A DNA stretch of 64,000 nucleotides from an uncultured bacterium (GTDB taxonomy: Bacteria > Planctomycetota > UBA1135 > GCA-002686595). Location of the stretch: positions 1 through 64,000 of the forward strand of contig CALJGV010000008.1 in NCBI GenBank assembly GCA_938075305.1. The letters are read 5' to 3'. Within the stretch, counting starts at the first letter, position 1. Each line of letters begins with the position of its first letter. The notes beneath the pieces are model-generated. The model searched no databases, was not told the DNA's origin, and was given only the letters and a program-made list of their open reading frames with translations. Below are positions 27,401 through 35,463 of this stretch, one piece after another. A program made the position numbers and the translations under genes.

Positions 27401-27498
27401 TGACCGGCGTCGAGCCCGAACGCCTCGCGGGCGAGCGCCAGGGCGAGCGCTCCGCCTCCGGCGGGGTCCTGCACCCGCCCTTCCTCGCTCCCATCCAT
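24397..27498 (-). CDS. Fusion: APH-like kinase, M23 peptidase-like domain and class III aminotransferase
   Basis: 1033 residues in three parts. Residues ~30-330 are an aminoglycoside/choline-kinase-like domain with HHDANDYN (His219, Asp221, Asn226) and DFGD (Asp243). Residues ~440-600 are an M23-type duplicated-hybrid domain with HLGVD (His455, Asp459) and HLHF (546-549), all zinc ligands present. Residues ~610-1033 are a class III PLP aminotransferase with GSEANELALR and PLP Lys867 in MGKPMGNG. The C-terminal part resembles the ethanolamine-phosphate phospho-lyase (AGXT2L1) group; this three-part order is known in other bacteria. Substrate unknown, perhaps an amino-alcohol phosphate. The ATG at 27498 was chosen because the upstream frame lacks domain similarity. 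Confidence 0.88.
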   Translation of the reverse strand: MDGSEEGRVQDPAGGGALALALAREAFGLDAGHATPLPGDLDRNFLLEPGGDGDPVAVLKVFTSRPGRAALDQQRDLFDALTARAPSIGHLLPVMLRQEGSPDAIQTVDFEGRSYDAALYRYLPGRPLAEVTPHSPALLRQLGGVLGVLDRALADVGEAFTSPPASTPSWRLMDGPATVEDRLQFVSSESRRALLARHLEGSWRSLIERVQGLPHQLIHHDANDYNVLVQVTEGGVQLSGLIDFGDADFAPRVGEAAIAAAYAALGKRDPLSAMAHVVAGYHAAAPLSDGEFAVVFEMALLRLGTSLAISSERTPEHGGENAYHQISAAPAWRALEALDQVHPALATAVLRDAAGTTPVPRVAAFRRWAREQAFSPVLGRGLVDAPRVDLSLDSPLTVEGGRERPFLAWAADIEARRVAANAPAAVGYHDETRLLYRSDAFAEAREDGPEPRTVHLGVDLFAPEGTEVFAPLDGAVLSVQRNPAPLDYGPTVILEHAGEEGRPFFTLYGHLDEEVLERLQPRAPVAAGELVGRFGAETVNGGWPPHLHFQVVLDRLGETGDFPGVAAPTWRRAWTGLCPDPAPLLGLDSCDAGEADTAALHVERRATFCRSMSIQHEADPLQIVRGEGTTLFDAEGRAFLDAVNNVPHVGHCHPRVVAAGQRQMGLLNTNTRYLHEGLHRYADGLRARLPEGLDVLYFVCSGSEANELALRIARAAAPSGAAELLVQEHGYHGHTGATVGASHYKFAGRGGFAPPSDVHVVPLPDPVGGLHRGADSGPRYVEEVRSVLDRLAAEGRAPFAMLAEAIIGCGGQVVPPEGYLRGAFDAVRAAGGLAIADEVQVGFGRVGTHFWAFEEQGARPDIVTMGKPMGNGHPLAAVATTREIADRFAGGMEFFATFGGNHVSAAIGQAVLDVIDDEGLMDRARQAGELFFREMAPLMERHPIIGDVRGRGLYLGVDLVRDRETREAAGDAARYVALRMRQRGVLIGTDGPLGNVLKIKPPITFTGDEVRRLVATLDEVLSETPVASPDRDH

Positions 27499-27717
27499 CG
27501 CGGCAGGGTACCGGGCGGGGCTCCGCGCGGGGGCTGTGGGAGCCCTGGAGGCCAAGGAATGGGCCTTCTTGGGCTCAAGGAAAAGGAGGTTGCATCTGCA
27601 GGGCGGGCGCCGGGCGGGGCCAGGGGTCCGCGGCAACCCCCGGGGGACCCTGGGCCCACAGGTTTCAGGCCAGATCGTCCGATGAACCCTGCGTTCCCCA
27701 CCCACAGGACGACCTCG

Positions 27718-28686
27718 ATGCTCTCCAAGACCCGTTCCAGGGGTGATGTTCCCACATCGCCCATCGGCGCCCTCGCCGGCGATACCGCCGAGCGCCTTCG
27801 AGAGGCCCTACAGCGCGTCGTGCACGTCCCCACGCCAGTGGTGGAGGCGCTCACCGTGGCGCTCGTCAGCGGCGGGCACGCCCTCATCGAGGGGATCCCG
27901 GGGACCGGAAAGACCATCCTGAGCCGGGCGCTGGCGAGGCTCGTGGACTGCAGCTTCAAGCGCATCCAGTTCACCAACGACCTGATGCCCTCCGATGTCG
28001 TCGGCGGATCGGTCTGGCGTCCCAGCCAGGAGCGCTTCGAGTTCGTCCCAGGACCGCTCTTCGCGAACCTGGTCCTCGCGGACGAGATCAACCGGACCAG
28101 CTCGCGGACGCTCTCCTGCCTGCTGGAGGCCATGGAGGAGGGGACGGTCTCCGCGGACGGCGAGACCATCCCGCTTGGAGCCCCCTTCACGATCTTCGCG
28201 ACGCGGAACCCCATCGAATTCCACGGCACCTTCCCGATCCCGGAGGCCGCGCTCGACCGATTCCTCGTCCACGTGGAACTCGACTACCCGGAAGCGCACC
28301 TGGAGAAGGAGCTCTACCAGGGGCGCGGCGGGGTGGCGCAGATCGACTCCCTCGAGCCGATCCTCACCCGCGAGGAGCTCCTGATGCTCACCTCGGCAGT
28401 CCCCAGCGTCCACGTCTCGGCGGAGGTCGCCGAGTACGCCTACCGGGTCGTCTCCGCCACCCGCGAGCACCCCGAGATCGAGCTGGGCGTCAGCCCGCGC
28501 GCGGCCGTGGCGTGGACTCACGCGGGTCGTGCCCGCGCCCTCTTGGATGGCCGGGACTACGTCCTCCCCGATGACCTCAAGGCGCTGGCCATGGTGGTCC
28601 TGGGACACCGCATCACCACGCGCGGCGGCGTCAAGGGCAGCCAGCGGGTCAGCGAGGTCCTCGAGGACGCCGCCGTCGAGCTGTGA
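27718..28686 (+). CDS. MoxR-family AAA+ ATPase
   Basis: Chaperone-like ATPase that typically works with DUF58 and transglutaminase partners at the membrane. About 322 residues. Walker A is GIPGTGKT (residues ~59-66), Walker B is LVLADEINR, sensor 1 lies in ATRNPIEFHGTFPIPEAALDRF, and the lid has SPRAAVAWTHAGRARALLDGR. The ATG at 27718 has AGGA 8 nt upstream; another ATG at 27682 is possible. It overlaps the DUF58 gene by GTGA. Confidence 0.92.
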   Translation: MLSKTRSRGDVPTSPIGALAGDTAERLREALQRVVHVPTPVVEALTVALVSGGHALIEGIPGTGKTILSRALARLVDCSFKRIQFTNDLMPSDVVGGSVWRPSQERFEFVPGPLFANLVLADEINRTSSRTLSCLLEAMEEGTVSADGETIPLGAPFTIFATRNPIEFHGTFPIPEAALDRFLVHVELDYPEAHLEKELYQGRGGVAQIDSLEPILTREELLMLTSAVPSVHVSAEVAEYAYRVVSATREHPEIELGVSPRAAVAWTHAGRARALLDGRDYVLPDDLKALAMVVLGHRITTRGGVKGSQRVSEVLEDAAVEL

Positions 28687-29612
28687 AGCCGACCCACTTT
28701 GGCGTCAAGTCGCTGCTGTTCTTCGTGGCGATCACGGGAGCCTTCTACGCGGCCCCCTACGTCAACCTGTTCTTCCTGCTGATCGCGTTCTTCGGCGCCC
28801 ATTGGGTGCTCTGCGCCTGGTGGACGTTCTCGAACCTGCGGGGCCTCCAGGTGGTGATCCAGGACCCTGGTCCGATCCCTGCCGGCTCGGCCGTCGCCCT
28901 GGACTGGGCGGTCCTCGGGTCGCGGCCGCGGTTCGGACTGAAGCTACGGGTGAACTTCGAGTCGGGCGTTGAGGGTTCAGGGGAGCTGGCCCTCTCCAGC
29001 GAGCAAGCACGCCCACAGCTCCGGCTCCCGCCCATGGTGCGGGGCGTCCACAGGGCCCGCCGGGTCACGGTCTCCTCCACCTACCCCTTCGGTCTGCTCA
29101 CCAGGACGGTGTCCCTGGAGCTGCGGCCCGAGGTCCACGTGTATCCCGAACCGACCGTGAGGATCCCGGAGGCCCACCTGGCCGAACCCGCCGCGACCGA
29201 GTCCACCACCAGTCGCCTGGGGCCGAAGGGCCGCACCCAGCCGGCCGGGCTCAGGCCCCACGTGGCGGGGGAGTCGGTGGGAGACATCCACTGGCGAGCT
29301 TCCGCGCGGCGGGGCAGCCTCGTCGTCAACGAGTGGGAGGAGGACCTCTCCGAGGAACGCGCGGTTGTCCTCGACCGGCGAGCGGAGGGCGCGATCCTCG
29401 AGCAGCGGCTCTCGGCAGCATCCGCCGCGGTCGTCGACGCGAGAAGCGAGGGGGCCGCGCTGCGGCTGGTGAGCCAGGGGCACGACGAGGCGTACTCCGC
29501 CGCCGGCCTGCACTGGGACGAGGCCCTGCGGTTCCTCGCCCGTGCCGAGGCGCTGCAGGCGAACGAGGCCCCTCCGGAGCTCGAGACGTCCAAGGGGGCT
29601 CGCGTTGCCTGA
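28683..29612 (+). CDS. DUF58 domain membrane protein
   Basis: 309 residues from a GTG start within the moxR stop (GTGA). Two N-terminal membrane helices (LLFFVAITGAFYAAPYVNLFFLLIAFFGAHW) and a cytoplasmic/peripheral part containing the DUF58 signature GDIHWRASARRGSLVVNEWEE (residues ~200-220). Standard partner of MoxR ATPases. The function in the complex is not established. It overlaps the transglutaminase gene by 8 nt. Confidence 0.9.
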   Translation: MKPTHFGVKSLLFFVAITGAFYAAPYVNLFFLLIAFFGAHWVLCAWWTFSNLRGLQVVIQDPGPIPAGSAVALDWAVLGSRPRFGLKLRVNFESGVEGSGELALSSEQARPQLRLPPMVRGVHRARRVTVSSTYPFGLLTRTVSLELRPEVHVYPEPTVRIPEAHLAEPAATESTTSRLGPKGRTQPAGLRPHVAGESVGDIHWRASARRGSLVVNEWEEDLSEERAVVLDRRAEGAILEQRLSAASAAVVDARSEGAALRLVSQGHDEAYSAAGLHWDEALRFLARAEALQANEAPPELETSKGARVA

Positions 29613-31614
29613 CCGGATCCGCAAGGGGCCCTCGGCCCTGCTGCTCTGCATGATGGGCATCGTGGCGTGCAACGTGCGCTTCGTTCAGCTCACCGGAGCC
29701 GCGGACCCCCTCTGGCTGGCCCCGCTGTACGTCGTCACCCTGGCCGCTCCATTCCTGGTCCGCTTCCGGGAGCACGTCGTCTATCGCGGCGTCTGGAACC
29801 TGGCGATCGTGCTCGTCTTCCTCCGGCTCGTGCTGCACGCGAGCACGGCCGAGCTGGCGTTCGTCCTCGATGACGGGCTGATGCTGGCGCTCCTGTGCCA
29901 GGTCCACGTGCTCAACAACCTGCGCCGGGAGCAGCGACCGGACCTGCTCTTCCTCAACTCGTACCTGATCGCGGTGATCACCGGGTACATCACCGTCGAC
30001 CTCAGCTTCGCGTTCACCTTCCTGGTCTACGCGCCCCTGTTCGTGGTCGGCCTCCACCTGCAGAACCTCGACCCCTTCCACACCGGACGGAACGCCCTCG
30101 CGGTGCGGGCGGCCTGGCGGGAGAGCCTGCGCAGGTCCGCACTCCTGGTGGGGGTGACCCTCCTCGCCTTCTTCTTCTTCCCGCGCGACTTCGATCGACC
30201 GGCGCTCTTCGCCAGCTACTTCGACTTCGAGGGCGAGGCGTCCACCTACGAGGTCGGGTTCTCGCCGAGGCTGGAGTTTGGTGCGATCGAGCAGCAGGCG
30301 CTCCAGTCCGACCGACTCGTGATGCGCGTCGACCTGGTCGACGGTGAGGCGGGTTCGGTGCCGCGCTTCTGGCGCGGCGCGACCCTCTCCGAGCCCACCC
30401 GATCGGGAGGTTGGGAGGCCGCGGAGACCGACCTGCCTGCCAGCTCGGTCGTCCGGGATCCCGACTGGGAGCTGCGGTGGCAGGGGCTGCGCCTGATTCG
30501 AAGCGGCGGCGCCGAGGCATGGACTGGGGAGGTCAAGGGGGTGACCCGCGTGCGTGTCACTCGGGCCGGGGGCACCGAGCAGCGGCTCTTCCTCCCCCGC
30601 GAGTCCTTCTCGGTGGAGTTGGACCCGATCCACACGGCTGGCGAGCTCCTGGTCGGCGCCGACGGGACGGCCGCATACTCCAACCCGGGTGAGCTTCGCT
30701 ACGAACTCCAGCTTGGGAGGGAGCCGCGGGACCCCGCGCCGCGCGCACCGAGCGCCCTCGAGCTCGCCCCGTTCATCGAGCAGCCCGTCTCCCTGTACAA
30801 CCAGTCCGCACGGACCCTCGCACGGGAGCTGTCCAGGCGGCTCCCCGAAGGCGCGGGCGCTGTCGAGGTGGCCAGCGAGTTCGCGGCCTACCTGGCCTCG
30901 CGCTACCCCTACCGCGTCCCCGGCGCCGAGGGCTCCGCTCGCACGCTGGACGAGTTCCTCGGGACGGATGCGGGGGGGCACTGCGAGCTCTTCGCATCCG
31001 CCCTGGCGACCATGCTCCGCTCGCGGAGCATCCCCGTGCGGGTGGTCAGCGGCTATGTCCTCGCGCGACCGCTTCCCGGAGAGCGGTCCCTGGCGATCCG
31101 TGCCCGGGACGCGCACGCGTGGGTCGAGGTCTACAGCGCGGAGAGGGGCGGGTGGTTCCCCGTGGACCCGACGCCGCAGCAAGTGCTCTCGGGCGCGGGC
31201 GGCGGCTGGCTGACCGGGACGGTCGCCGCCCTTGAGGAGCGCTGGGCGACCCTGACCAGCTTCGACGCGGGATCACGATCGAGGTTCCTCCAATCCCTGG
31301 TGTCCCTGCCCGGCTCGCTCCTGCGGGTGGCGGAGAATCACCTCGGACCGCTCTCCGGGCTGGTCTTGCTCCTGGCCCTGCTCGTCCTGCGAGCGAGGGC
31401 GGTGAGGCCCGGTCCGCCGGCGACCGTGATCGCCATGTCCCGCGCCTTCGATCGCGCCGGGCTCCCGTTGGGTCCCCACGAGACCCCGCGAGAGGGACTC
31501 CAGCGGGCTCACGCCTCGGAGGTCGACCCGGAGCAGATGGAGGCGCTGAGCGCCGCCGTGCAGGCTCACGAGCGCGATCGCTACGCCGGCGTCGGCGCGG
31601 CGCAGGGCGGCTGA
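29605..31614 (+). CDS. Transglutaminase-like membrane protein (DUF3488 + transglutaminase core)
   Basis: 669 residues from a TTG start preceded by AGGGGG at 7 nt. The first ~190 residues contain six or so membrane helices (DUF3488). The large extracytoplasmic region has a transglutaminase core with the Cys-His-Asp triad: GHCELFASAL (Cys460), DAHAWVEVY (His504), WFPVDPTP (Asp521). A last transmembrane helix (LSGLVLLLALLVL) is followed by a DUF4129-like tail. Peptide crosslinking or proteolysis is inferred from the fold. Third gene of the moxR operon. Confidence 0.92.
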   Translation: MPDRIRKGPSALLLCMMGIVACNVRFVQLTGAADPLWLAPLYVVTLAAPFLVRFREHVVYRGVWNLAIVLVFLRLVLHASTAELAFVLDDGLMLALLCQVHVLNNLRREQRPDLLFLNSYLIAVITGYITVDLSFAFTFLVYAPLFVVGLHLQNLDPFHTGRNALAVRAAWRESLRRSALLVGVTLLAFFFFPRDFDRPALFASYFDFEGEASTYEVGFSPRLEFGAIEQQALQSDRLVMRVDLVDGEAGSVPRFWRGATLSEPTRSGGWEAAETDLPASSVVRDPDWELRWQGLRLIRSGGAEAWTGEVKGVTRVRVTRAGGTEQRLFLPRESFSVELDPIHTAGELLVGADGTAAYSNPGELRYELQLGREPRDPAPRAPSALELAPFIEQPVSLYNQSARTLARELSRRLPEGAGAVEVASEFAAYLASRYPYRVPGAEGSARTLDEFLGTDAGGHCELFASALATMLRSRSIPVRVVSGYVLARPLPGERSLAIRARDAHAWVEVYSAERGGWFPVDPTPQQVLSGAGGGWLTGTVAALEERWATLTSFDAGSRSRFLQSLVSLPGSLLRVAENHLGPLSGLVLLLALLVLRARAVRPGPPATVIAMSRAFDRAGLPLGPHETPREGLQRAHASEVDPEQMEALSAAVQAHERDRYAGVGAAQGG

Positions 31615-31696
31615 TGAGGTCGTCCGATGTGCTGCCGGTCACCGCCGGCTGACGTCCCGGGGGTCCCTGTCAAGGTGCGAGCGAGCCAGCTCAGTT

Positions 31697-31715
31697 GGCG
31701 TCGTCACGCGACGCC
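31697..31715. other. Hairpin between convergent genes
   Basis: GGCGTCG-TCACG-CGACGCC is a perfect 7-bp stem with a 5-nt loop. It lies in the 115-bp gap between the transglutaminase gene and the opposing DUF3592 gene. There is no T-run on either side, so a terminator role is only a possibility. A weaker GCCGG/CCGGC stem lies just upstream. Confidence 0.3.
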
Positions 31716-31729
31716 GGAGCGGGGACGCC

Positions 31730-32176
31730 TCAGCCGCCGCCCGCCGACCCGCTGAGGCTGCGTCGCAGGATCGCCGGCGCGAAGAGCGCGCCGACGGCGA
31801 GGGCGAGGAGGACGAGCACCCCCTCTCGGCCGGCGCCCCGATGGAGCCTCGCCGTCGTCGGCTCCCGCTGGTCGTACCAGATGGTCAGCGAGCTCCCTAC
31901 TGCTGGGGGGGGAGCGCCGCTGGAGCGGAAGGGGTCGGGGAGCTCGGTCCGCACGATGTCGCCGCCGCCGGTGGAGAATTCGACCTTGGCGTACGTCTCT
32001 GGGGCGGCGTCGAGGATCTGCTTCTTCGTCTCCCGGAGGCTCGCGACGGTCGCCGTCACCTGGCGAGCGTGATCCGCAAAGTCGCCGCTGTCGCGCCACT
32101 GCACGAAGGCCAGGGCCCCGAGAAGCGCGCCGATGGCGATGAAGAATGCGTCGATGGGGCGGCGGAAGGAGAGCAC
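31730..32176 (-). CDS. DUF3592-like two-helix membrane protein
   Basis: 148 residues. Transmembrane helices near the N-terminus (DAFFIAIGALLGALAFVQW) and C-terminus (GVLVLLALAVGALFAPAIL) flank a beta domain (VTATVASLRET...YAKVEFSTGGG...VGSSLTIWYDQREP). This is the DUF3592 arrangement. No function is known. It begins 49 nt after the receiver-kinase gene and may be the last gene of that operon. Confidence 0.75.
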   Translation of the reverse strand: MLSFRRPIDAFFIAIGALLGALAFVQWRDSGDFADHARQVTATVASLRETKKQILDAAPETYAKVEFSTGGGDIVRTELPDPFRSSGAPPPAVGSSLTIWYDQREPTTARLHRGAGREGVLVLLALAVGALFAPAILRRSLSGSAGGG

Positions 32177-32225
32177 GGTGGGACCTCGGCCGGCAGGGTA
32201 CCCCGGACCGTCGAGCTCCGCACGC

Positions 32226-33530
32226 TCAGTTGTTCGCCGTCTTGACCTCGAGCTCGAGGGTGAACGTCGTGCCGACCCCCGTCGTCGAGGCGAAGCTCAC
32301 CTCGCCACCCATGAGCCGGGCGACCCTCGTGGCCACGGTCAGGCCCAGGCCGCTCCCGTCCATGAAGTGCCCATCGGCGCTCGCGGCGAATGGCTCGAAG
32401 ATCTTGCCCGACAGGTCACCGTCCACGCCGCAGCCGGTGTCTTCGACCTCGAAGCGGAGGCGGACCGTGTCCCAGCACCCGGTGGGCTCGCGCAGCAGCC
32501 GGACAGCGACGAAGCCGGTGTCGGTGTACTGGACAGCGTTCTCCACGAGGTAGCTGAGGATCTGGATCAGACGGTGCGGGTCAGTGAGGATGACGTCCGG
32601 AACCGCCTGGGCGACCTCGAAGTGCAGGTCCAGGCCCTTCTCGCCGGCGATCGGGGCGTAGCGCTCGTTGAGGTCCGCGAGGACCCCCCGTAGGTCGCAC
32701 TGCTGATCGGCGAGGATCAGGGAGCCGAGCTCGACCTGGGTGAAGTCGATGACCTTGTTGATCATCCCCAGCAGCCGCTGGCTTCGGTCGAGGGCGTTGT
32801 CGAGCCCGGTGACCTGGCCGCTCTCGATCAGGCGGTCGAGGATCGCGTTCAGGTGGGTGCTCATCTCGGTGGTGAGGCGCATGATGAAGTCGGACTTCAT
32901 CGCTGACGTGCGGTCCGCGCTGGCCTTGGCGGTGGCGAGCGCCTTGTTCAGGGTCTCGAGCGACGACGCGTACGCCCGGGCCTCGATCTCCTTCTGGGAG
33001 ATGAGCTGAATCGCCTTCTGCTCCCGCTGGGCCGCGTTCCACTTCTCCGTGAAGGCGCTGGCGATCTGGCAGATCTCGGTGGGGTCGAAGGGCTTCTTGA
33101 GGATCAGCAGCTTGTCGGTGTGACCGAGCTCGTTGATCATCTGCGGCCACGAGTAGTCCGAGAACGCCGAGCAGATGACGCACTGGATGTTCGGGTCGAT
33201 CTCCCAGAGCCTCTTGATGGTCTGGACACCGTCGATGCCCGGTGGCATCCGCACGTCGACGAACGCGATGGCGAAGGGGTTACCCTCCTCGACGCTCGAC
33301 CTCGCGAGCTCGAGCGCGTCGAGCCCTTGGAAGCAGCAGGTCAGCTCGTAGTCTTCCTCGGCCGAGGCGTGACGGTCAGAGCCGCCATCGGGCGTGGGGG
33401 AGGTCTCGCCGAAGAAGGCTGCACGGGCAGAGGCGAGCCCGCTCGCGGCGGTGCTGCTGCTCGCGAGGATCTTCTTGAAGTCGTCGTGGATGCCCTTGGT
33501 GTCATCCACGATCAGGATGCGACGGTTCAT
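32226..33530 (-). CDS. Receiver-histidine-kinase-like protein lacking the canonical phospho-accepting histidine
   Basis: 434 residues. N-terminal receiver domain with acidic pair Asp9/Asp10, phospho-acceptor Asp92 (FVDVRMPPG), Ser121 and Lys145, plus an insert of ~40 residues after the first helix, common in VDDxxxIHDDF-type receivers. A short coiled coil leads to a DHp-like region in which KSDFIMRLTTEMSTHLNAI aligns with KSEFLANMSHEIRTPLNGI. Thr221 occupies the histidine position and His226 the proline position. The ATPase domain is intact: Asn331 (VENAVQYT), D364TGCG and GSGLGL. It overlaps the partner kinase gene by ATGA. Confidence 0.88.
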   Translation of the reverse strand: MNRRILIVDDTKGIHDDFKKILASSSTAASGLASARAAFFGETSPTPDGGSDRHASAEEDYELTCCFQGLDALELARSSVEEGNPFAIAFVDVRMPPGIDGVQTIKRLWEIDPNIQCVICSAFSDYSWPQMINELGHTDKLLILKKPFDPTEICQIASAFTEKWNAAQREQKAIQLISQKEIEARAYASSLETLNKALATAKASADRTSAMKSDFIMRLTTEMSTHLNAILDRLIESGQVTGLDNALDRSQRLLGMINKVIDFTQVELGSLILADQQCDLRGVLADLNERYAPIAGEKGLDLHFEVAQAVPDVILTDPHRLIQILSYLVENAVQYTDTGFVAVRLLREPTGCWDTVRLRFEVEDTGCGVDGDLSGKIFEPFAASADGHFMDGSGLGLTVATRVARLMGGEVSFASTTGVGTTFTLELEVKTANN

Positions 33531-35452
33531 GCGGCACCCCCTTGCTTGCTGGAGCTGGCGGCCGAGGCCACCTTGGAGCGCCCCGGCGGGTTCTCGGGGA
33601 CCTCGAGGGTGAAGCAAGCGCCACGGCCGACGCCGTCGCTCTCGACCCGGAGGCTCCCGCCCATCTCCTTGGCCACGTTGGCGCACGAGTGGAGGCCGAA
33701 GCCGTGCCCGTCGTCCCGCGTGGTGTAGCCCATGGAGAAGATCCGGACGAGGTCCTCCTTCGCGATCCCGCAGCCGTTGTCGGCCACGGAGAGGGCGATC
33801 ATCCCGTCTTCTGCTTGCCGCAGCTCGAGCAGGACCTCCTGGCTCGGACCGCTCGTTGCCTGGCGGGCGTTCTGGATCAGGTTGACGAGGATCTCGAGCA
33901 GGCGGTGCTTGTCGATCTCGATCTCGGGGAGCTGCTCATACCTCTTGATCACCACGAGCTGAGAGCTCTCACCCTGGGCCTTCTGTGTGATCATGAGCGC
34001 CTCGTCGAAGCGCTCCGCGAGGTTGGTGAACTCGAGCAGGCTGGTCTTCTTGGCGATTCCCTGCTGGCTCTTGATCAGTTCGCAGATGTGCTCGATGCCG
34101 TCCGTCAGCGACTGGACCTCATCGCGGATGGAACCGCGCTCCTCCTTGAGCTGCTGGACGAGGGCGCCGAGGAAGGGCTCGATGTGCTTCCCGCGGGGAT
34201 CCTCGGTGAGGAACGTGGAGAGGTCGGCGGAGTGCTGGCGCAGCACGTCCGCGAGTCGTTCCAAATCACCGATACAGAGGTCATCGAGCCTCTGACCGAC
34301 GAGGGACGCGGAGATGTTGACGCTGTTCAGGACGTTGCCAACGTTGTGGAGGATGCCGGTGGCGAGCTCGCTCTTGCCTGCCGTTCGGGCTGTCTCCAGG
34401 AGCTCTCCCCGGGCCGTCTCCAGGCGGATCATCATCTGGTCGAAGCCGCGGCCCAGGGCCCCGAATTCATCCTGACGCTTCGAGTCCAACCGCGCGCGGA
34501 AGTTCTCGTCTGCGCCGGTCTTCCGGGTGTGCTCGGTCAGCTCCTTGATGGGGCGCAGGACGATCTGATTGAGGATCAGGATCAGGCAGAGCAGGACGAA
34601 GAAGCCCATCGTCGCGTCGAGGATGGCGCCCGACGCCATCGCTGTGGAGCCGGTCTTCGAGATCTTCCGCTCGGCCTTGGCCCGCACGACGATGATGGGC
34701 TGGTGCCGTATGTCGTCGAGGGCGGAGTAGGCGACGACCGCCTCGGAGTTCTTTCGGGTGTCGAGGACGGGGGAGGCAGAGCTCGTGATCTCATCTACGT
34801 ACGCCGCGACGCCCTCCGGCATCGGCGGCCCGCCCTCGAGCTGCCAGAGGTCGAAGGACTGACCTGTCGCCGCCTCGATGCGGTCCCTGGCGGTGTCGAA
34901 GATGAACCTGCCGGTCAGGACGAAGCCGCCCGGCCCATCGCCTCCGGCCGAGGTGGTCGCCGGCAGCGCCGCAGCGGCGATACAGATCGGCCCCCTGGAG
35001 GTTGGGAGGATGCCGCTGGGGCGCTGACCCTCGAGGCGGAGCATCGGGTTGCTCCACGCCAGCGCCGGGTGCTGTGGGCTCAGGGTCTCTGGGAATTCGT
35101 CGAGCGTGATCGGCGTCCGCGTGGTCGGGTCGAGCAGGACCCTGTGACGGACCACGCCAGCGGGGTCGCAGATGAGCAGCAGGTCGAGCTCCTGCGCGAC
35201 GAGGCTCTCGGAACTCGCTGAGGCCCCGCTGGAGGCGGACGGCGCCGCCGCGTACCACCTGGAGATCCGTTCCAGGTCACGGATCTCGGTCTCGAAGGCG
35301 CGGGTGACCTCGTCGAGGTGCTGGACCGCCTGCTCTTGCTCCAGCTCCTCGAAGGCGCCGGAGAAGACGGCGTATTCAATGACGCCTCCGATCACGGACA
35401 CGATCACGATCAGCGCGGAGATGATCGAGGCGACCTTGACCTTGAGAGACAT
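33527..35452 (-). CDS. Membrane sensor histidine kinase (extracytoplasmic sensor, HAMP, HNxxN-type H-box)
   Basis: 641 residues. First transmembrane helix ~8-30, extracytoplasmic sensor ~31-275 resembling CHASE4 (ERISRWYAAAP near the start), second helix ~280-300, HAMP ~300-350. The H-box is GILHNVGNVLNSVNIS with His369, the variant common in kinases followed by two-helix DHp domains. The ATPase domain has NLIQNARQA, DNGCGIAKEDL and HGFGLHSCANVAKEMGG. 11 nt after the HAMP-like membrane protein and overlapping the receiver-kinase gene by 4 nt, so the three form one signalling unit. The signal is unknown. Confidence 0.92.
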   Translation of the reverse strand: MSLKVKVASIISALIVIVSVIGGVIEYAVFSGAFEELEQEQAVQHLDEVTRAFETEIRDLERISRWYAAAPSASSGASASSESLVAQELDLLLICDPAGVVRHRVLLDPTTRTPITLDEFPETLSPQHPALAWSNPMLRLEGQRPSGILPTSRGPICIAAAALPATTSAGGDGPGGFVLTGRFIFDTARDRIEAATGQSFDLWQLEGGPPMPEGVAAYVDEITSSASPVLDTRKNSEAVVAYSALDDIRHQPIIVVRAKAERKISKTGSTAMASGAILDATMGFFVLLCLILILNQIVLRPIKELTEHTRKTGADENFRARLDSKRQDEFGALGRGFDQMMIRLETARGELLETARTAGKSELATGILHNVGNVLNSVNISASLVGQRLDDLCIGDLERLADVLRQHSADLSTFLTEDPRGKHIEPFLGALVQQLKEERGSIRDEVQSLTDGIEHICELIKSQQGIAKKTSLLEFTNLAERFDEALMITQKAQGESSQLVVIKRYEQLPEIEIDKHRLLEILVNLIQNARQATSGPSQEVLLELRQAEDGMIALSVADNGCGIAKEDLVRIFSMGYTTRDDGHGFGLHSCANVAKEMGGSLRVESDGVGRGACFTLEVPENPPGRSKVASAASSSKQGGAA

Positions 35453-35463
35453 CGACAGGGCGC

